A DNA stretch of 64,000 bases, from positions 59,063 to 123,062 of the forward strand of contig CALXAM010000058.1 in NCBI GenBank assembly GCA_944386285.1, written 5' to 3'. The translations under genes were made by a program, and so were the position numbers. The stretch's first letter is position 1, and the number at the start of each line of letters is the position of its first letter. Positions 25,701 through 33,708 of the stretch are shown here, in pieces. The notes beneath the pieces were generated by a model, which saw only the letters and a list, made by a program, of their open reading frames with translations, had not been told where the DNA came from and made no database searches. The stretch is from an uncultured Clostridia bacterium. Its GTDB lineage: Bacteria; Bacillota; Clostridia; Oscillospirales; Ruminococcaceae.

Positions 25701-25869
25701 GTATGAAGCAGAGGGTACCTATGCTTCGTGCAAACTGGTTCCGGGCTTCGCTGTGACAAAAGCAGAAGAAACCAACATGCTCGAAGAGCCGAAAGCAGAG
25801 CTCAATGCAAATGACATTGCACTCACCTTCCGTCCGTTCGAGATCAAAACCATCAAACTGAGCTACTGA
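22762..25869 (+). CDS. GH38 alpha-mannosidase
   Basis: A 1035-residue cytosolic alpha-mannosidase without signal peptide. G-H-S-H-M-D-T-A-W-L-W (about 260) holds the zinc His and Asp; W-L-P-D-T-F-G-Y-S-A-A-I-P-Q (about 375) holds the catalytic nucleophile Asp; G-Q-G-D-G-G-G-G-P-M follows, and the C-terminal GH38 beta domains complete the usual length. ATG 22762 after AAAGGAGG is chosen over the upstream in-frame start at 22726. It probably trims mannosides imported by the divergent ABC system. Codon use is GC-richer than the transporter genes. Confidence 0.95.
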   Translation: MMNEPQIKRMLSKLSQLEETLDRYVFKKQAELSVVKYETKELLSRAPEDDTLYTEVKPGDIWGAERSYCWFKGSFTVPAELAGKPLYIYPRFGAYEAMLFVDGVPFGNFAYKISETDHGNHYCDLLCLEPKAGQVIDIVIEAYAGHYVIGTQPFEHNPVPNYKYTFESIDICTKNQDIADFIYDLRCLNQLASTMDEYSFRRGDVVNCLAKVHETVYYSPEHTDETVWRAALADAREIMRPCLEAKNADSAPSVGLIGHSHMDTAWLWDISETIKKCARTYANQMALMEEYPEYCFIQSSAYHLELMRRYYPELFARIQEKVKEGRYEPNGGVWVECDCNITSGESMIRQFLWGQRYTEKYFGYRSDCFWLPDTFGYSAAIPQIMKGCGVDYFLTTKLSWNDTNTFPYETFIWEGIDGTDVFTHFNCTHCWPDPKTLIERTEGRGAVNSLQQKSVSDSRLISYGQGDGGGGPMFEMIEMSRRVKDLDGCPKAYHTTVSDFMKKLEKEAVNPNTYAGELYLELHRGTLTNQHQIKRNNRKAEIAIHNAEILTVCDAIKEKKAADDKEIRPLLETLLVNQFHDILPGTCIQTAHEQSNRETTEIIEKATAMANDLIKGEGEGEQTLVNLLPFEYDDVVYLDAKDGCIVADDTVAQQYVRDLDDNELLALAGVKIPAMSSLTVTHDDRCACGNFNFTYENGKVTTPFAEITFNEKGYMSSFIDKRNGRELVAGLPFNTFLMAEDVPSAWDNWDVDADIQPKFKDCAELLSEEVISNGAAQLRIRRTYKLSDKSSLRQDMVFHARTPRIDFETEIEWHDIRRFLKTAFDTSILARQARHEIQFGYATKPTTRNNAIEQAMFEVLNHKYTDLSETQYGCAILNDCKYGISVEGGSMRLSLHKGGIRPDPRGDAGTHRVTYSFLPHMGGFSAETVIKPAYALNYRPLVTEGRFILPQLLSVENAPNVIIETVKPCEDAQNACIVRLYEAEGTYASCKLVPGFAVTKAEETNMLEEPKAELNANDIALTFRPFEIKTIKLSY

Positions 25870-25896
25870 TTCACTGTTTGATAATCAAAAAACACA

Positions 25897-25946
25897 CGGC
25901 GCCCGCCAAGAGGAAATCTTTTCCCTCCCGGCGGGCGCCGTTTTTT
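25897..25946. terminator. Strong bidirectional terminator between mannosidase and ldh
   Basis: An 11-bp all-GC stem (25897-25907, 25930-25940) followed by six T; it also serves ldh from the other side. Confidence 0.92.
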
Positions 25947-25963
25947 ATGTTTTATCTTTCATT

Positions 25964-26917
25964 TCAGTCCATTTTAAGGCTGTCAAACGATTCACGCAGG
26001 GTGTCGCACGAAGCGTCGAGTTTTTGCTGTTCTTCTTCTGTCAAGTTCATCTCCAGCACCCGACGGACACCGTTGCGATTGACGACACACGGTACCCCGA
26101 CATAGACACGATTTTGTCCGTATTCACCACGGAGCATTGCCGAAACGGTCAGCACGCTGTTTTCATCGCCCAAGATCGCACGGGTGATTCTGGTCATCGC
26201 CATACCGATGCCGTAATAGGTTGCACGTTTTGCATCAATGATCTTGTATGCAGCGGTACGAACTTCCTCAGAAATGCTTTCCATCTCAGCTTCTGTGAAT
26301 TTTCCGCCGGAATCGCGGCAGACATCGAGAATCGGTTTTGTTGCAAGCATTGCCTGACTCCACGGCACAAATTCACTGTCACCGTGCTCACCCATGACAT
26401 ACGCGTGCATATTGCGCGGATCGACGCCGAAATAATCACCAAGCAGGTAGCGGAGACGCGCAGTGTCGAGTGCAGTACCTGTACCAAGCACACGGCGCGG
26501 GTTAAATCCCGAAATCTCACAAGTGATGCGCGTCATGATATCGACCGGGTTGGTTGCCACCAGGAAAATGCCGTTAAAGCCCGATTCCGTAATCGGATTG
26601 ATGATCGAGCGGAACACTTCTGCATTACGCTGCAAAAGATCAAGCCGTGTTTCGCCCGGTTTCTGTGCGACACCCGCCGCAATCACAACCACGTCCGCAT
26701 CGGCGCAGTCTGCATACTCACCGGCATAGATTTTCATATTCGATCCGGCAAATGCCACGCCATGGTTTAAGTCCATCGCTTCGCCTTCGGCGCGTTTTTT
26801 ATCCACGTCGATGAGTACCAGTTCATCACAAACACCCTGATTGAGCATCGAATACGCATAGCTCATCCCCACCATACCGGTGCCGATCAAAACGACTTTT
26901 CTGTTGTTAAATTTCAT
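25964..26917 (-). CDS. ldh: L-lactate dehydrogenase
   Basis: A 317-residue NAD-dependent enzyme reducing pyruvate to L-lactate in fermentation. V-V-L-I-G-T-G-M-V-G-M-S is the NAD site; A-Q-K-P-G-E-T-R-L-D-L has the Gln that marks lactate, not malate, dehydrogenases; M-G-E-H-G-D-S-E holds the catalytic His. ATG 26917 follows GGAGGG; the frame's upstream extension to 26962 has no support. Confidence 0.95.
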   Translation of the reverse strand: MKFNNRKVVLIGTGMVGMSYAYSMLNQGVCDELVLIDVDKKRAEGEAMDLNHGVAFAGSNMKIYAGEYADCADADVVVIAAGVAQKPGETRLDLLQRNAEVFRSIINPITESGFNGIFLVATNPVDIMTRITCEISGFNPRRVLGTGTALDTARLRYLLGDYFGVDPRNMHAYVMGEHGDSEFVPWSQAMLATKPILDVCRDSGGKFTEAEMESISEEVRTAAYKIIDAKRATYYGIGMAMTRITRAILGDENSVLTVSAMLRGEYGQNRVYVGVPCVVNRNGVRRVLEMNLTEEEQQKLDASCDTLRESFDSLKMD

Positions 26918-27056
26918 AGGATACCCTCCGTTTCCCAGCCAGATGCTTGTCCGGCATTGCAATCAAAGCCTCCAATGGGCTTTTCATGTTTATTATACCG
27001 CGAATGAAAGAAAAAAGCATGAACTTTTTTCTGCTCACACAAAAATTTGCAAAAAG

Positions 27057-27088
27057 AAAACCACAGAAGTACGTGCTTCTGTGGTTTT
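27057..27088 (-). terminator. Terminator after frlD
   Basis: A 13-bp perfect stem (27057-27069, 27076-27088) with a six-base loop and A/T runs. Confidence 0.88.
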
Positions 27089-27091
27089 TCA

Positions 27092-27985
27092 TTAAAATCC
27101 CCGATTTTCGAGGACAATCGTCTTTTGATATTCCGGTGAAGATTTTAACACGATGCCCGACGGATCAGCCTTTACCCCATGACCAAATGCACCGTTTTCC
27201 AAAAGGGCAGTCAGTGCAAACTGTGCACCGTGCAGTGCTGCTTTTTGCATATCGCGTGTTTCAAAATAGGTGAGCAGGAATGCCGCGATATATGTATCAC
27301 CTGCACCCAGCGTATCGATGACCGGCTCAGTCGATTTGATTGCCGGTTGGAAAATACGTTCTTTACCATCTGTTACGATTGAACCATCCATGCCCATCGT
27401 GGTAACAACGATTTTTGTTCCGGCATCCAATGCCTTTTTCATCGTTTCATCAATTTCCTCTTTGGTGCAGCCGCTGCCCGAGAAAAATGCCACATCCAGA
27501 TACGGGCACAGCCGGCGAATGCGATCATCGGTATAGCCGTCGGAAAAATCCATTGAAATCATAACTTTGCCTTTAACGAGCGGCAGTAAATACGGCAGCT
27601 CACTATGTACACTTGTGTGCAGCACGTCATACTGCGCGATATAATCCACGTCGTGGTTGTTAAACAGAAGTTGAACCAATCCGCAGTCACCGCCGAAGTT
27701 ATTGCCCGCCCAAGTGCGGTCATTTTCTTCGTTTAAGGTGATGCCATTTTTGGAGTTGGTCCCATGGATACGACGGACACGTGAAACGTCTAATCCTTCC
27801 TCCTTAAGCGAACGCATCATCAATTCACCTGCTTCATCGTCACCGAAAATACCGATATATGCCGCTTCCTGCGCGCCGGCACGGTGACAAAGCACCGGTA
27901 CGTTGACGGAATTTCCGCCCGGATACATTTTGTTCTGATGGAGATATACGTCAACCGTGTTATCTCCGACACCGATGATCTTCAT
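27092..27985 (-). CDS. frlD: Fructoselysine 6-kinase (PfkB family)
   Basis: A 297-residue sugar kinase. M-K-I-I-G-V-G-D-N-T-V-D-V-Y and Y-P-G-G-N-S-V-N-V match FrlD, and D-T-L-G-A-G-D-T-Y holds the catalytic Asp of the PfkB family. It phosphorylates the Amadori compound fructoselysine, the substrate of the deglycase encoded just upstream (19-base gap). Confidence 0.88.
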   Translation of the reverse strand: MKIIGVGDNTVDVYLHQNKMYPGGNSVNVPVLCHRAGAQEAAYIGIFGDDEAGELMMRSLKEEGLDVSRVRRIHGTNSKNGITLNEENDRTWAGNNFGGDCGLVQLLFNNHDVDYIAQYDVLHTSVHSELPYLLPLVKGKVMISMDFSDGYTDDRIRRLCPYLDVAFFSGSGCTKEEIDETMKKALDAGTKIVVTTMGMDGSIVTDGKERIFQPAIKSTEPVIDTLGAGDTYIAAFLLTYFETRDMQKAALHGAQFALTALLENGAFGHGVKADPSGIVLKSSPEYQKTIVLENRGF

Positions 27986-28004
27986 ACTGTTTTCCCTGCC
28001 TTTT

Positions 28005-28997
28005 TTAATACTTCACTTTGCCCATATATCTGCGAATCGAAAGCGGATGTGCACGACGGGTTGCAAGTGCTTCACCATACATTTGCATCACACGGTTCAA
28101 AATGACCGGCGCCACAAATTTACGAACCCGCTCATCAATCGAAGACAAATCAAAATCTTTTGCGTCGATTGCAAATACTTTATCCGAATACCGCAGCAAA
28201 AATTCGAGTGCGCGTTCTTCCATCGGACGGGTTTCATCCAAACCGAGCACGCAGAAATACGGGGTGCTTTTATCAACCACTTCAAATGGGCCATGGAAGA
28301 ACTCGCCTGCATGGAATGCCGCCGAGTGAATCCACTGTGCCTCGAGCAGAATGCAGACAGTCATGATGTAGCACATCTGATAGTCCATGCCGGCGCCGGT
28401 GGTATAGAAAATCGGCTCGTTATAATATTTATCTGCAAACACCCGCAATTCTTCTGCACGTTTTGCGCGTTCGGTTGCATAAATGTGATCAAGCTGTTCC
28501 ATTGCATGCTGAATGAGCGGTGTGTAAGAAGTCTGCTCAAGTACATCCAAAATGGTAAATACTACCTGGTACACAGCCGGGAAAATGGTCAAAAAGTTGG
28601 GCGGCGGATTTGACGGTTCATCTTCATAAAACACGACTTCATCCGCGATACCGATTGCTTTCTCTGGAAACATCGTAAACGCAATGGTGCGTGCACCTTT
28701 TTCCTTTGCCATGCGGCAGGCATCTACTGTTTCTGCCGTTGTACCCGAATAGGAATTAAGCACCACAATCGAACGCTCCGAAAACTTTTTGGGCGGCGCT
28801 GCTACAAACTCTCTCGCCGTATAGATATCGGTTGTGATTTTGTCTGTTTCACGCTCTAAGATATATTTTCCCGGATTCATGGTTGCACGCGAACCGCCGC
28901 ATGCAACAAAATATACTGTGTCAAACGGTTTGGATTCAAGCATCACGCGAATCCGTTCAATCGTCGCTTTTACATTTTTGATTTTTTGCTCAAACAT
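28005..28997 (-). CDS. frlB: Fructoselysine-6-phosphate deglycase (SIS domain)
   Basis: A 330-residue protein with two SIS domains: Y-F-V-A-C-G-G-S-R-A-T-M-N-P and L-N-S-Y-S-G-T-T-A-E-T-V form the sugar-phosphate site, and A-F-H-A-G-E-F-F-H-G-P-F-E-V is the FrlB/AgaS-type signature. It splits fructoselysine 6-phosphate to lysine and glucose 6-phosphate. With frlD it makes a two-gene operon; no FrlA-type transporter or FrlR regulator is nearby. Confidence 0.9.
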   Translation of the reverse strand: MFEQKIKNVKATIERIRVMLESKPFDTVYFVACGGSRATMNPGKYILERETDKITTDIYTAREFVAAPPKKFSERSIVVLNSYSGTTAETVDACRMAKEKGARTIAFTMFPEKAIGIADEVVFYEDEPSNPPPNFLTIFPAVYQVVFTILDVLEQTSYTPLIQHAMEQLDHIYATERAKRAEELRVFADKYYNEPIFYTTGAGMDYQMCYIMTVCILLEAQWIHSAAFHAGEFFHGPFEVVDKSTPYFCVLGLDETRPMEERALEFLLRYSDKVFAIDAKDFDLSSIDERVRKFVAPVILNRVMQMYGEALATRRAHPLSIRRYMGKVKY

Positions 28998-29082
28998 CTT
29001 GATCCTCCATTAGTAATGTGATTTAATTAACAAAACTCTCGAAAAACGCGCATTTAAAGAGGTTCCATCCGATTGCAGCTTT

Positions 29083-29111
29083 ATTATATCCGATGCATTC
29101 TTCAATGTCAA
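29083..29111 (-). promoter_or_regulatory. Consensus promoter of frlBD
   Basis: On the minus strand: TTGACA (29106-29111), 17-bp spacer, TATAAT (29083-29088). A perfect match to the housekeeping consensus. Confidence 0.9.
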
Positions 29112-29120
29112 TAGCAATTT

Positions 29121-29135
29121 GTTAAATAACTTAAC
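29121..29135. promoter_or_regulatory. Palindrome upstream of the frl promoter
   Basis: GTTAAATAACTTAAC, a 7-bp GTTAA(A/G)T-type inverted repeat just upstream of the -35 box; a possible regulator site. Confidence 0.5.
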
Positions 29136-29147
29136 TTTTTAAAAAAA

Positions 29148-29176
29148 AATAAGTCCGCTATAAAAGCGGACTTATT
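29148..29176 (-). terminator. Terminator of glyS
   Basis: A 12-bp perfect stem (29148-29159, 29165-29176) with a long T-run on the minus strand (29138-29149). Confidence 0.9.
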
Positions 29177-29177
29177 T

Positions 29178-30560
29178 TTAAAAAGTAGTTTTCTCTTTTA
29201 AAAATGCGGACAACTCAGAAATTGCAATGCGTTCCTGCGCCATTGTATCACGGTCACGAACGGTTACACAGCCATCTTCTAATGAATCAAAGTCAAACGT
29301 AATGCAGTACGGAGTACCGATCTCGTCCTGACGGCGGTAACGTTTACCGATAGAACCTGCATCGTCAAAGTCCACCATAAATTCTTTTGCCAGTGCCGAG
29401 AACACTTCCTGTGCCTGCTCCGAAAGTTTTTTCGACAGCGGCAAAACAGCAGCTTTAAATGGTGCGAGTGCCGGATGCAGACGAAGAACTACGCGGGTAT
29501 CGTTTTTCTCAGCGTCAACAACTTCCTCGTCATATGCGTCACACAGGAATGCAAGTGCGACACGGTCAGCGCCCAATGACGGCTCGACAACATACGGAAT
29601 ATACCGTTCATTTGTCTCCGGATCAAAATATTCAAGGCTCTTACCAGAATGCTCCTGATGACGGCCAAGGTCATAGTTTGTGCGGTCTGCAATGCCCCAC
29701 AGCTCACCCCAACCAAACGGGAACAAAAATTCAAAGTCAGTGGTTGCTTTCGAATAGAACGAAAGCTCCTCTTTTTCATGGTCACGCAAACGGAGATTTT
29801 CCTCTTTCATACCGAGCGACAAGAGCCAGTTTTTGCAGAACTCTTTCCAGTATGCAAACCATTCAAGATCCGTATCCGGTTTACAGAAGAACTCAAGCTC
29901 CATCTGTTCAAATTCGCGAGTACGGAATGTAAAGTTACCCGGAGTAATCTCGTTACGGAACGATTTACCTACCTGACAAATACCAAACGGCAGCTTTTTA
30001 CGTGTCGTGCGCTGTACATTTGCGAAGTTTACAAAAATGCCCTGTGCGGTTTCAGGACGCAGATAAATCTCGTTTTTCGCATCTTCGGTAACACCCTGAA
30101 ATGTTTTGAACATCAAATTGAATTTACGAATATCCGTAAAGTTTTTGCCACCACAATTTGGACAGGTGATACCTTTTTCCTTAATGAATTCTGCCATCTG
30201 CTCATTTGTCCAGCCATTCGGCTCTACGCCAGTCTGCTCTTCGATCAAGTCATCTGCACGGTGACGTGTTTTGCAGTCTTTGCAATCCATAAGCGGATCA
30301 GAAAAGCCACCGACATGTCCCGATGCTACCCAAACCTGCGGATTCATCAAAAGCGCTGCGTCAATACCAACGTTATACGGACTTTCCTGCACGAATTTTT
30401 TCCACCATGCACGTTTTACGTTGTTTTTAAATTCCACACCAAGCGGGCCGTAATCCCAAGTGTTCGAAAGGCCGCCGTAAATTTCACTGCCTGCATATAC
30501 AAAGCCTCTGCCTTTGCAGAGCGCTACGATTTTTTCCATCGTTTTTTCGCTGTTTTGCAT
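29178..30560 (-). CDS. glyS: Glycyl-tRNA synthetase (single-chain, dimeric type)
   Basis: A 460-residue class II synthetase that charges tRNA-Gly. [28 protein letters not shown] (motif 2) and [10 protein letters not shown] (motif 3) are intact, and C-x2-C type pairs (C-K-D-C-K, C-P-N-C-G) lie in the N-terminal insertion. ATG 30560 follows GGAGGAG; the extension to 30626 is not needed. No T-box fits in the short leader. Confidence 0.96.
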   Translation of the reverse strand: MQNSEKTMEKIVALCKGRGFVYAGSEIYGGLSNTWDYGPLGVEFKNNVKRAWWKKFVQESPYNVGIDAALLMNPQVWVASGHVGGFSDPLMDCKDCKTRHRADDLIEEQTGVEPNGWTNEQMAEFIKEKGITCPNCGGKNFTDIRKFNLMFKTFQGVTEDAKNEIYLRPETAQGIFVNFANVQRTTRKKLPFGICQVGKSFRNEITPGNFTFRTREFEQMELEFFCKPDTDLEWFAYWKEFCKNWLLSLGMKEENLRLRDHEKEELSFYSKATTDFEFLFPFGWGELWGIADRTNYDLGRHQEHSGKSLEYFDPETNERYIPYVVEPSLGADRVALAFLCDAYDEEVVDAEKNDTRVVLRLHPALAPFKAAVLPLSKKLSEQAQEVFSALAKEFMVDFDDAGSIGKRYRRQDEIGTPYCITFDFDSLEDGCVTVRDRDTMAQERIAISELSAFLKEKTTF

Positions 30561-30657
30561 AACTGCTCCTCCTGCAACTTGTTTTGTCGTATCTTTCATT
30601 TTAAAGAATCCGCACAATAAAGTCAAGTATTCACCGTGTTTTGCCGTGTATAAACCA

Positions 30658-30694
30658 AAAAACAGGCAGGATTTTTAACTTCCTGCCTGTTTTC
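30658..30694 (-). terminator. Terminator after the small acidic membrane protein gene
   Basis: Stem AAAACAGGCAGGA with TCCTGCCTGTTTT around a nine-base AT loop. Confidence 0.88.
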
Positions 30695-30704
30695 TTTCAC
30701 TTTA

Positions 30705-30956
30705 TCAGAACTTTGTTTCTTCTTCCTCGTCGGAAGCCGGCTCTTCTGCTTCTTCTGAATTCTCTTCGTCGGAAGCAAGGATGTCCCCGTCTGCAAACGC
30801 GTCCTCATCATCATAATATACGCTTGCATCATAATCGAGCTGATTGCTGATCGACTTTGCTTTTCTTCTGAAAAAGGCTGCGACCGCTACCACTGCGCCT
30901 ACAACTGCCGCAACACCCGCAGCGATTGCAATAATGATTTTTTTCTTATTATCCAT
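30705..30956 (-). CDS. Small membrane protein with acidic tail
   Basis: An 83-residue protein: short basic start, one helix (about 6-28), a basic R-R-K-A-K stop, then a strongly acidic tail (Asp/Glu/Ser-rich, ending E-E-E-T-K-F) facing the cytosol. ATG 30956 has GGGG eight bases upstream. No family or function recognised. Confidence 0.7.
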   Translation of the reverse strand: MDNKKKIIIAIAAGVAAVVGAVVAVAAFFRRKAKSISNQLDYDASVYYDDEDAFADGDILASDEENSEEAEEPASDEEEETKF

Positions 30957-31022
30957 GTTGGACACCCCTTTCCTTTGGTATTTCTATTATACGCCCGTAC
31001 ACGCCATTTGTGCAAGTGTTCT

Positions 31023-31742
31023 TTATAAAATTTCAAATTCGTTCATAATCCGTGATAAAGCGACAATTGGTGCCGTTTCACACCGCAGAATCAGCTTGCC
31101 AAGCGTTGCACATGGAACGCCCGCATCGCCAAGCTTTTTGATTTCCTCTTCAGAAAACCCACCCTCACTGCCAACAAACACAGATACTGCCGTGTCATCA
31201 GAAGAAACGAGCGATCGAATCGGTTCACCGCCATGTTCATAGCAAACCATCGCATGTTCGTTTTTCATCCGATCCACCGCTTCACCGAACGTCAAAAGCG
31301 GCTCCACTTCCGGCAGAATCCCGCGGCCGCACTGCTTTGCCGCTTCGGCTGCAATGCGGTTTAACCGCACACGCTTTTTTTCAAACGAAGCAGCATCTGC
31401 TTTCACTACACAATACCGCGTCAACACCGGTACGATCTTTGCCGCGCCCAATTCTACTGCCTTCTGCACAATAAAATCAAGTTTATCCCCTTTTGGCAGT
31501 GCCTGATACAGCGTAACAGTCTGACTGGGTTCTGCATCACAGTCACGGTGATCGGTTGTTCGCAGCATGACCGCATCTGCCGATACCGATTCCACAATTC
31601 CACTACATTCCCGCCGATGTTTGTTGCAAAGCGTTACAACATCCCCCACACGCACACGCAATACTTTGGAAAGATGCTTTGCATCCTCCCCAGTGAGGCA
31701 AACCTGTTCTTCTTCGATGGAATCTACAAAAAATCGCGGCAT
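31023..31742 (-). CDS. rsmE: 16S rRNA m3U1498 methyltransferase
   Basis: A 239-residue SPOUT methyltransferase. An N-terminal PUA-like domain (G-E-D-A-K-H-L-S-K-V-L-R) precedes the knotted SAM domain: Q-A-L-P-K-G-D-K-L-D-F, R-C-I-type core, V-F-V-G-S-E-G-G-F-S-E-E-E and L-G-K-L-I-L-R-C-E-T-A. ATG 31742 follows AAAGGAG. Confidence 0.94.
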   Translation of the reverse strand: MPRFFVDSIEEEQVCLTGEDAKHLSKVLRVRVGDVVTLCNKHRRECSGIVESVSADAVMLRTTDHRDCDAEPSQTVTLYQALPKGDKLDFIVQKAVELGAAKIVPVLTRYCVVKADAASFEKKRVRLNRIAAEAAKQCGRGILPEVEPLLTFGEAVDRMKNEHAMVCYEHGGEPIRSLVSSDDTAVSVFVGSEGGFSEEEIKKLGDAGVPCATLGKLILRCETAPIVALSRIMNEFEIL

Positions 31743-31770
31743 GATCGTTTCTCCTTTTTTCACGGAACGA

Positions 31771-31797
31771 AAAACGGACGGAAACCCGTCCGTTTTT
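31771..31797. terminator. Terminator between the hydrogenase gene and rsmE
   Basis: An 11-bp stem (31771-31781, 31786-31796), A-rich loop, A/T runs on both sides. It ends the hydrogenase operon. Confidence 0.88.
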
Positions 31798-31811
31798 TGT
31801 ATTCATTTTTC

Positions 31812-33296
31812 TTATTTCTGCTCTTTATCAAACCGGTTTTCATACGGCGACTCTTCCGCAAACTTTTTGACGAGCGCAGCAGATTTGACCGGTGCCTGAA
31901 TGGTACCTGCACCACCGACACAGCCGCCTGTACAAGCCATACCCTCGATCAAATAGCCGTTGCGTTTGCCCGCTTTTGCAAGCATAAGCATTTTCTTGCA
32001 GTTTGCAAGTCCTTCCGCACGGTCGACGAGCACTGTCTTGTCCGGATGTGTACGTTTGATACAGCTTACAACTGCTGCTGCAACACCGCCGGAAACTGCG
32101 TAGTTACGGCCGGTTGAAGATGCAGCCTCGTTCGGGTCCATCTCTGCTTCTTCCGTAAAGTCAATATCTTTTGCCGCAAAAATACCCATTAACTCTTCGT
32201 AAGTGATAACATAATCCACGTCACTGCGCACAGTACGACGGAATGCCTCAAGCTTTTTGGATGCACATGGGCCGATAAAGCAAACACGAACATCCGGATC
32301 TTCTTCTTTAATTTTGCGTGCAGTTGCAACCATCGGTGTAAGCGACATGGATACGCATTTGGAAAGATCTTCACCGAGAATCGATTTTGCAAACACAGAC
32401 CAGGACGGGCAGCAGGAAGTTGCCAAGAACGGCAGTTCATCCGGTACGCGCTCCAAGAACTCTTCTGCCTCAGAAACAGAAACATCATCTGCACCCGTCG
32501 CAACTTCGCGTACGTCTGCAAAACCAAGAGCCAAAAGCGCAGCTTTCACTTTTGCAGGCGTTGCAAGCGGGCCGAACTGACCAACAAATGCCGGCGCTAC
32601 CTCTGCAATGACCTTTTTGTCACTCTTAAGTGCTAAGATCAGCTGAAGAATCTGCGATTTATCAGCGATTGCCGCAAACGGGCAGGCAACCAGACACTGA
32701 CCGCAGGAAACACATTTGTCATAGTTGATTTTTGCACGGCCGAGCTCATCGCTCTCGATTGCGCCGACACCGCAAGCTGCCGCACACGGACGCTCACGTT
32801 TGATGATTGCATGATATGGACAAGTATCTGCACAGCGTCCGCATTTTAAACATTTCTCTTTATCAATGACAGATTTCCCGTTTACAATTGAAACAGCCTT
32901 CACCGGGCAGACACTGCTGCACGGATGCGCCAAACATCCCTGACAGTTGTCAGAAACTTCATAACAAGTCGTTTCACATGAGTTGCAGGCAAACGGAATC
33001 ACGTTGACGAGCGGAAGCTCAAACACCCGCTCAGTTGTGATCGCTTTGCTAAAATCCTTAGAAATCGGCGCATGTTCACTGGCAGAATGGAGATTCAATC
33101 CACAGGCAAGCCGAATCCGCTCTGCAACGATTGCACGCTCTTTAAACACACTCTCACGATAGGATGCAACCTCGCCCTTGATGATTTCATAGGGCAGTTC
33201 ATCCACACGGTCGAATTCTCCGCTGAACGCAATCTGTGCTACTTTTTTAAAGATCTGCCGTCTGATCTTAACAACAGGTGTATAAATTCCTCTCAT
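31812..33296 (-). CDS. [FeFe] hydrogenase, group-B-like monomeric type
   Basis: A 494-residue iron-sulfur protein. An N-terminal domain with a Cys cluster (C-N-S-C-E-T-T-C, C-Q-G-C-L-A-H-P-C) is followed by ferredoxin-type C-x2-C-x2-C-x3-C-P motifs (about 120-215). The H-cluster domain has L1 T-S-C-C-P-S-W, L2 G-P-C-A-S-K-K-L-E and L3 E-G-M-A-C-T-G-G-C, so all four H-cluster Cys are kept. The Ser after C-C-P and Ala in L2 differ from group A bidirectional enzymes and match group B. It may evolve or sense H2 through ferredoxin. The partner gene is 6 bases upstream. Confidence 0.88.
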   Translation of the reverse strand: MRGIYTPVVKIRRQIFKKVAQIAFSGEFDRVDELPYEIIKGEVASYRESVFKERAIVAERIRLACGLNLHSASEHAPISKDFSKAITTERVFELPLVNVIPFACNSCETTCYEVSDNCQGCLAHPCSSVCPVKAVSIVNGKSVIDKEKCLKCGRCADTCPYHAIIKRERPCAAACGVGAIESDELGRAKINYDKCVSCGQCLVACPFAAIADKSQILQLILALKSDKKVIAEVAPAFVGQFGPLATPAKVKAALLALGFADVREVATGADDVSVSEAEEFLERVPDELPFLATSCCPSWSVFAKSILGEDLSKCVSMSLTPMVATARKIKEEDPDVRVCFIGPCASKKLEAFRRTVRSDVDYVITYEELMGIFAAKDIDFTEEAEMDPNEAASSTGRNYAVSGGVAAAVVSCIKRTHPDKTVLVDRAEGLANCKKMLMLAKAGKRNGYLIEGMACTGGCVGGAGTIQAPVKSAALVKKFAEESPYENRFDKEQK

Positions 33297-33302
33297 AATT
33301 CC

Positions 33303-33569
33303 TTAACCTTTCGCAATTTTTGAAATGATTTTCGCCATTACCATATCACTTGTCGCTTTTTCAATCGGCTCACCGCCAACGACCACCAACGGGGATGCGT
33401 CGTTCTGTGTACCGTCACACAGTTTTTCTGTCGCATTCACCCGAACGGATGTGTCGAAACGGAGCTGATTTTTTAATTTCTGCAAGCTTTTGACTGACTC
33501 TGCAATTTCCAGTGCACCGTTCATCACGCACTGTGTACATACACAGACATTGACATCCAGACGCTTCAT
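33303..33569 (-). CDS. Small thioredoxin-like ferredoxin-fold protein, hydrogenase partner
   Basis: An 88-residue protein starting M-K-R-L-D-V-N-V-C-V-C-T-Q-C-V with a further Cys in K-L-C-D-G. It resembles the NuoE/[2Fe-2S] thioredoxin-like fold, but the second Cys pair of that family is not complete, so the cluster type is uncertain. ATG 33569 has GGAGGAG. It is the first gene of the hydrogenase operon and may pass electrons to it. Confidence 0.68.
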   Translation of the reverse strand: MKRLDVNVCVCTQCVMNGALEIAESVKSLQKLKNQLRFDTSVRVNATEKLCDGTQNDASPLVVVGGEPIEKATSDMVMAKIISKIAKG

Positions 33570-33602
33570 TCTGCTCCTCCTATTCCGCTTATTGTTCATA
33601 GG

Positions 33603-33617
33603 TGTGAATCGTTCACA
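33603..33617. promoter_or_regulatory. Rex-like palindrome in the hydrogenase leader
   Basis: TGTGAATCGTTCACA: perfect TGTGAA/TTCACA half-sites with a 3-base centre, downstream of the start of transcription. The redox repressor Rex binds TTGTGAA-type palindromes, usually with a 4-base centre, so assignment is tentative. Confidence 0.5.
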
Positions 33618-33628
33618 TTCTGTTCTAA

Positions 33629-33657
33629 ATTATACACGAAAAGCGAGAGAACGTCAA
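33629..33657 (-). promoter_or_regulatory. Promoter of the hydrogenase operon
   Basis: On the minus strand: TTGACG (33652-33657), 17-bp spacer, TATAAT (33629-33634). Its -35 overlaps the terminator of the arginine operon. Confidence 0.75.
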
Positions 33658-33684
33658 CAAAACTGCCGTCGTTTTCTCGCTTTT
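33639..33684 (-). terminator. Terminator of the arginine operon
   Basis: A 15-bp stem with one mismatch (33639-33653, 33670-33684) and T-run; it follows argF. Confidence 0.8.
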
Positions 33685-33708
33685 TCTCAATTCGTTTCCT
33701 TTATCGTC

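Noticed and set aside
29649..30620. A 323-codon plus-strand frame over glyS
   Set aside because: It is antisense to a fully conserved synthetase gene and has no family motifs.
30561..30657. A T-box leader before glyS
   Set aside because: The gap is under 100 bases and lacks the conserved T-box AGGGTGGNACCGCG-type sequence.
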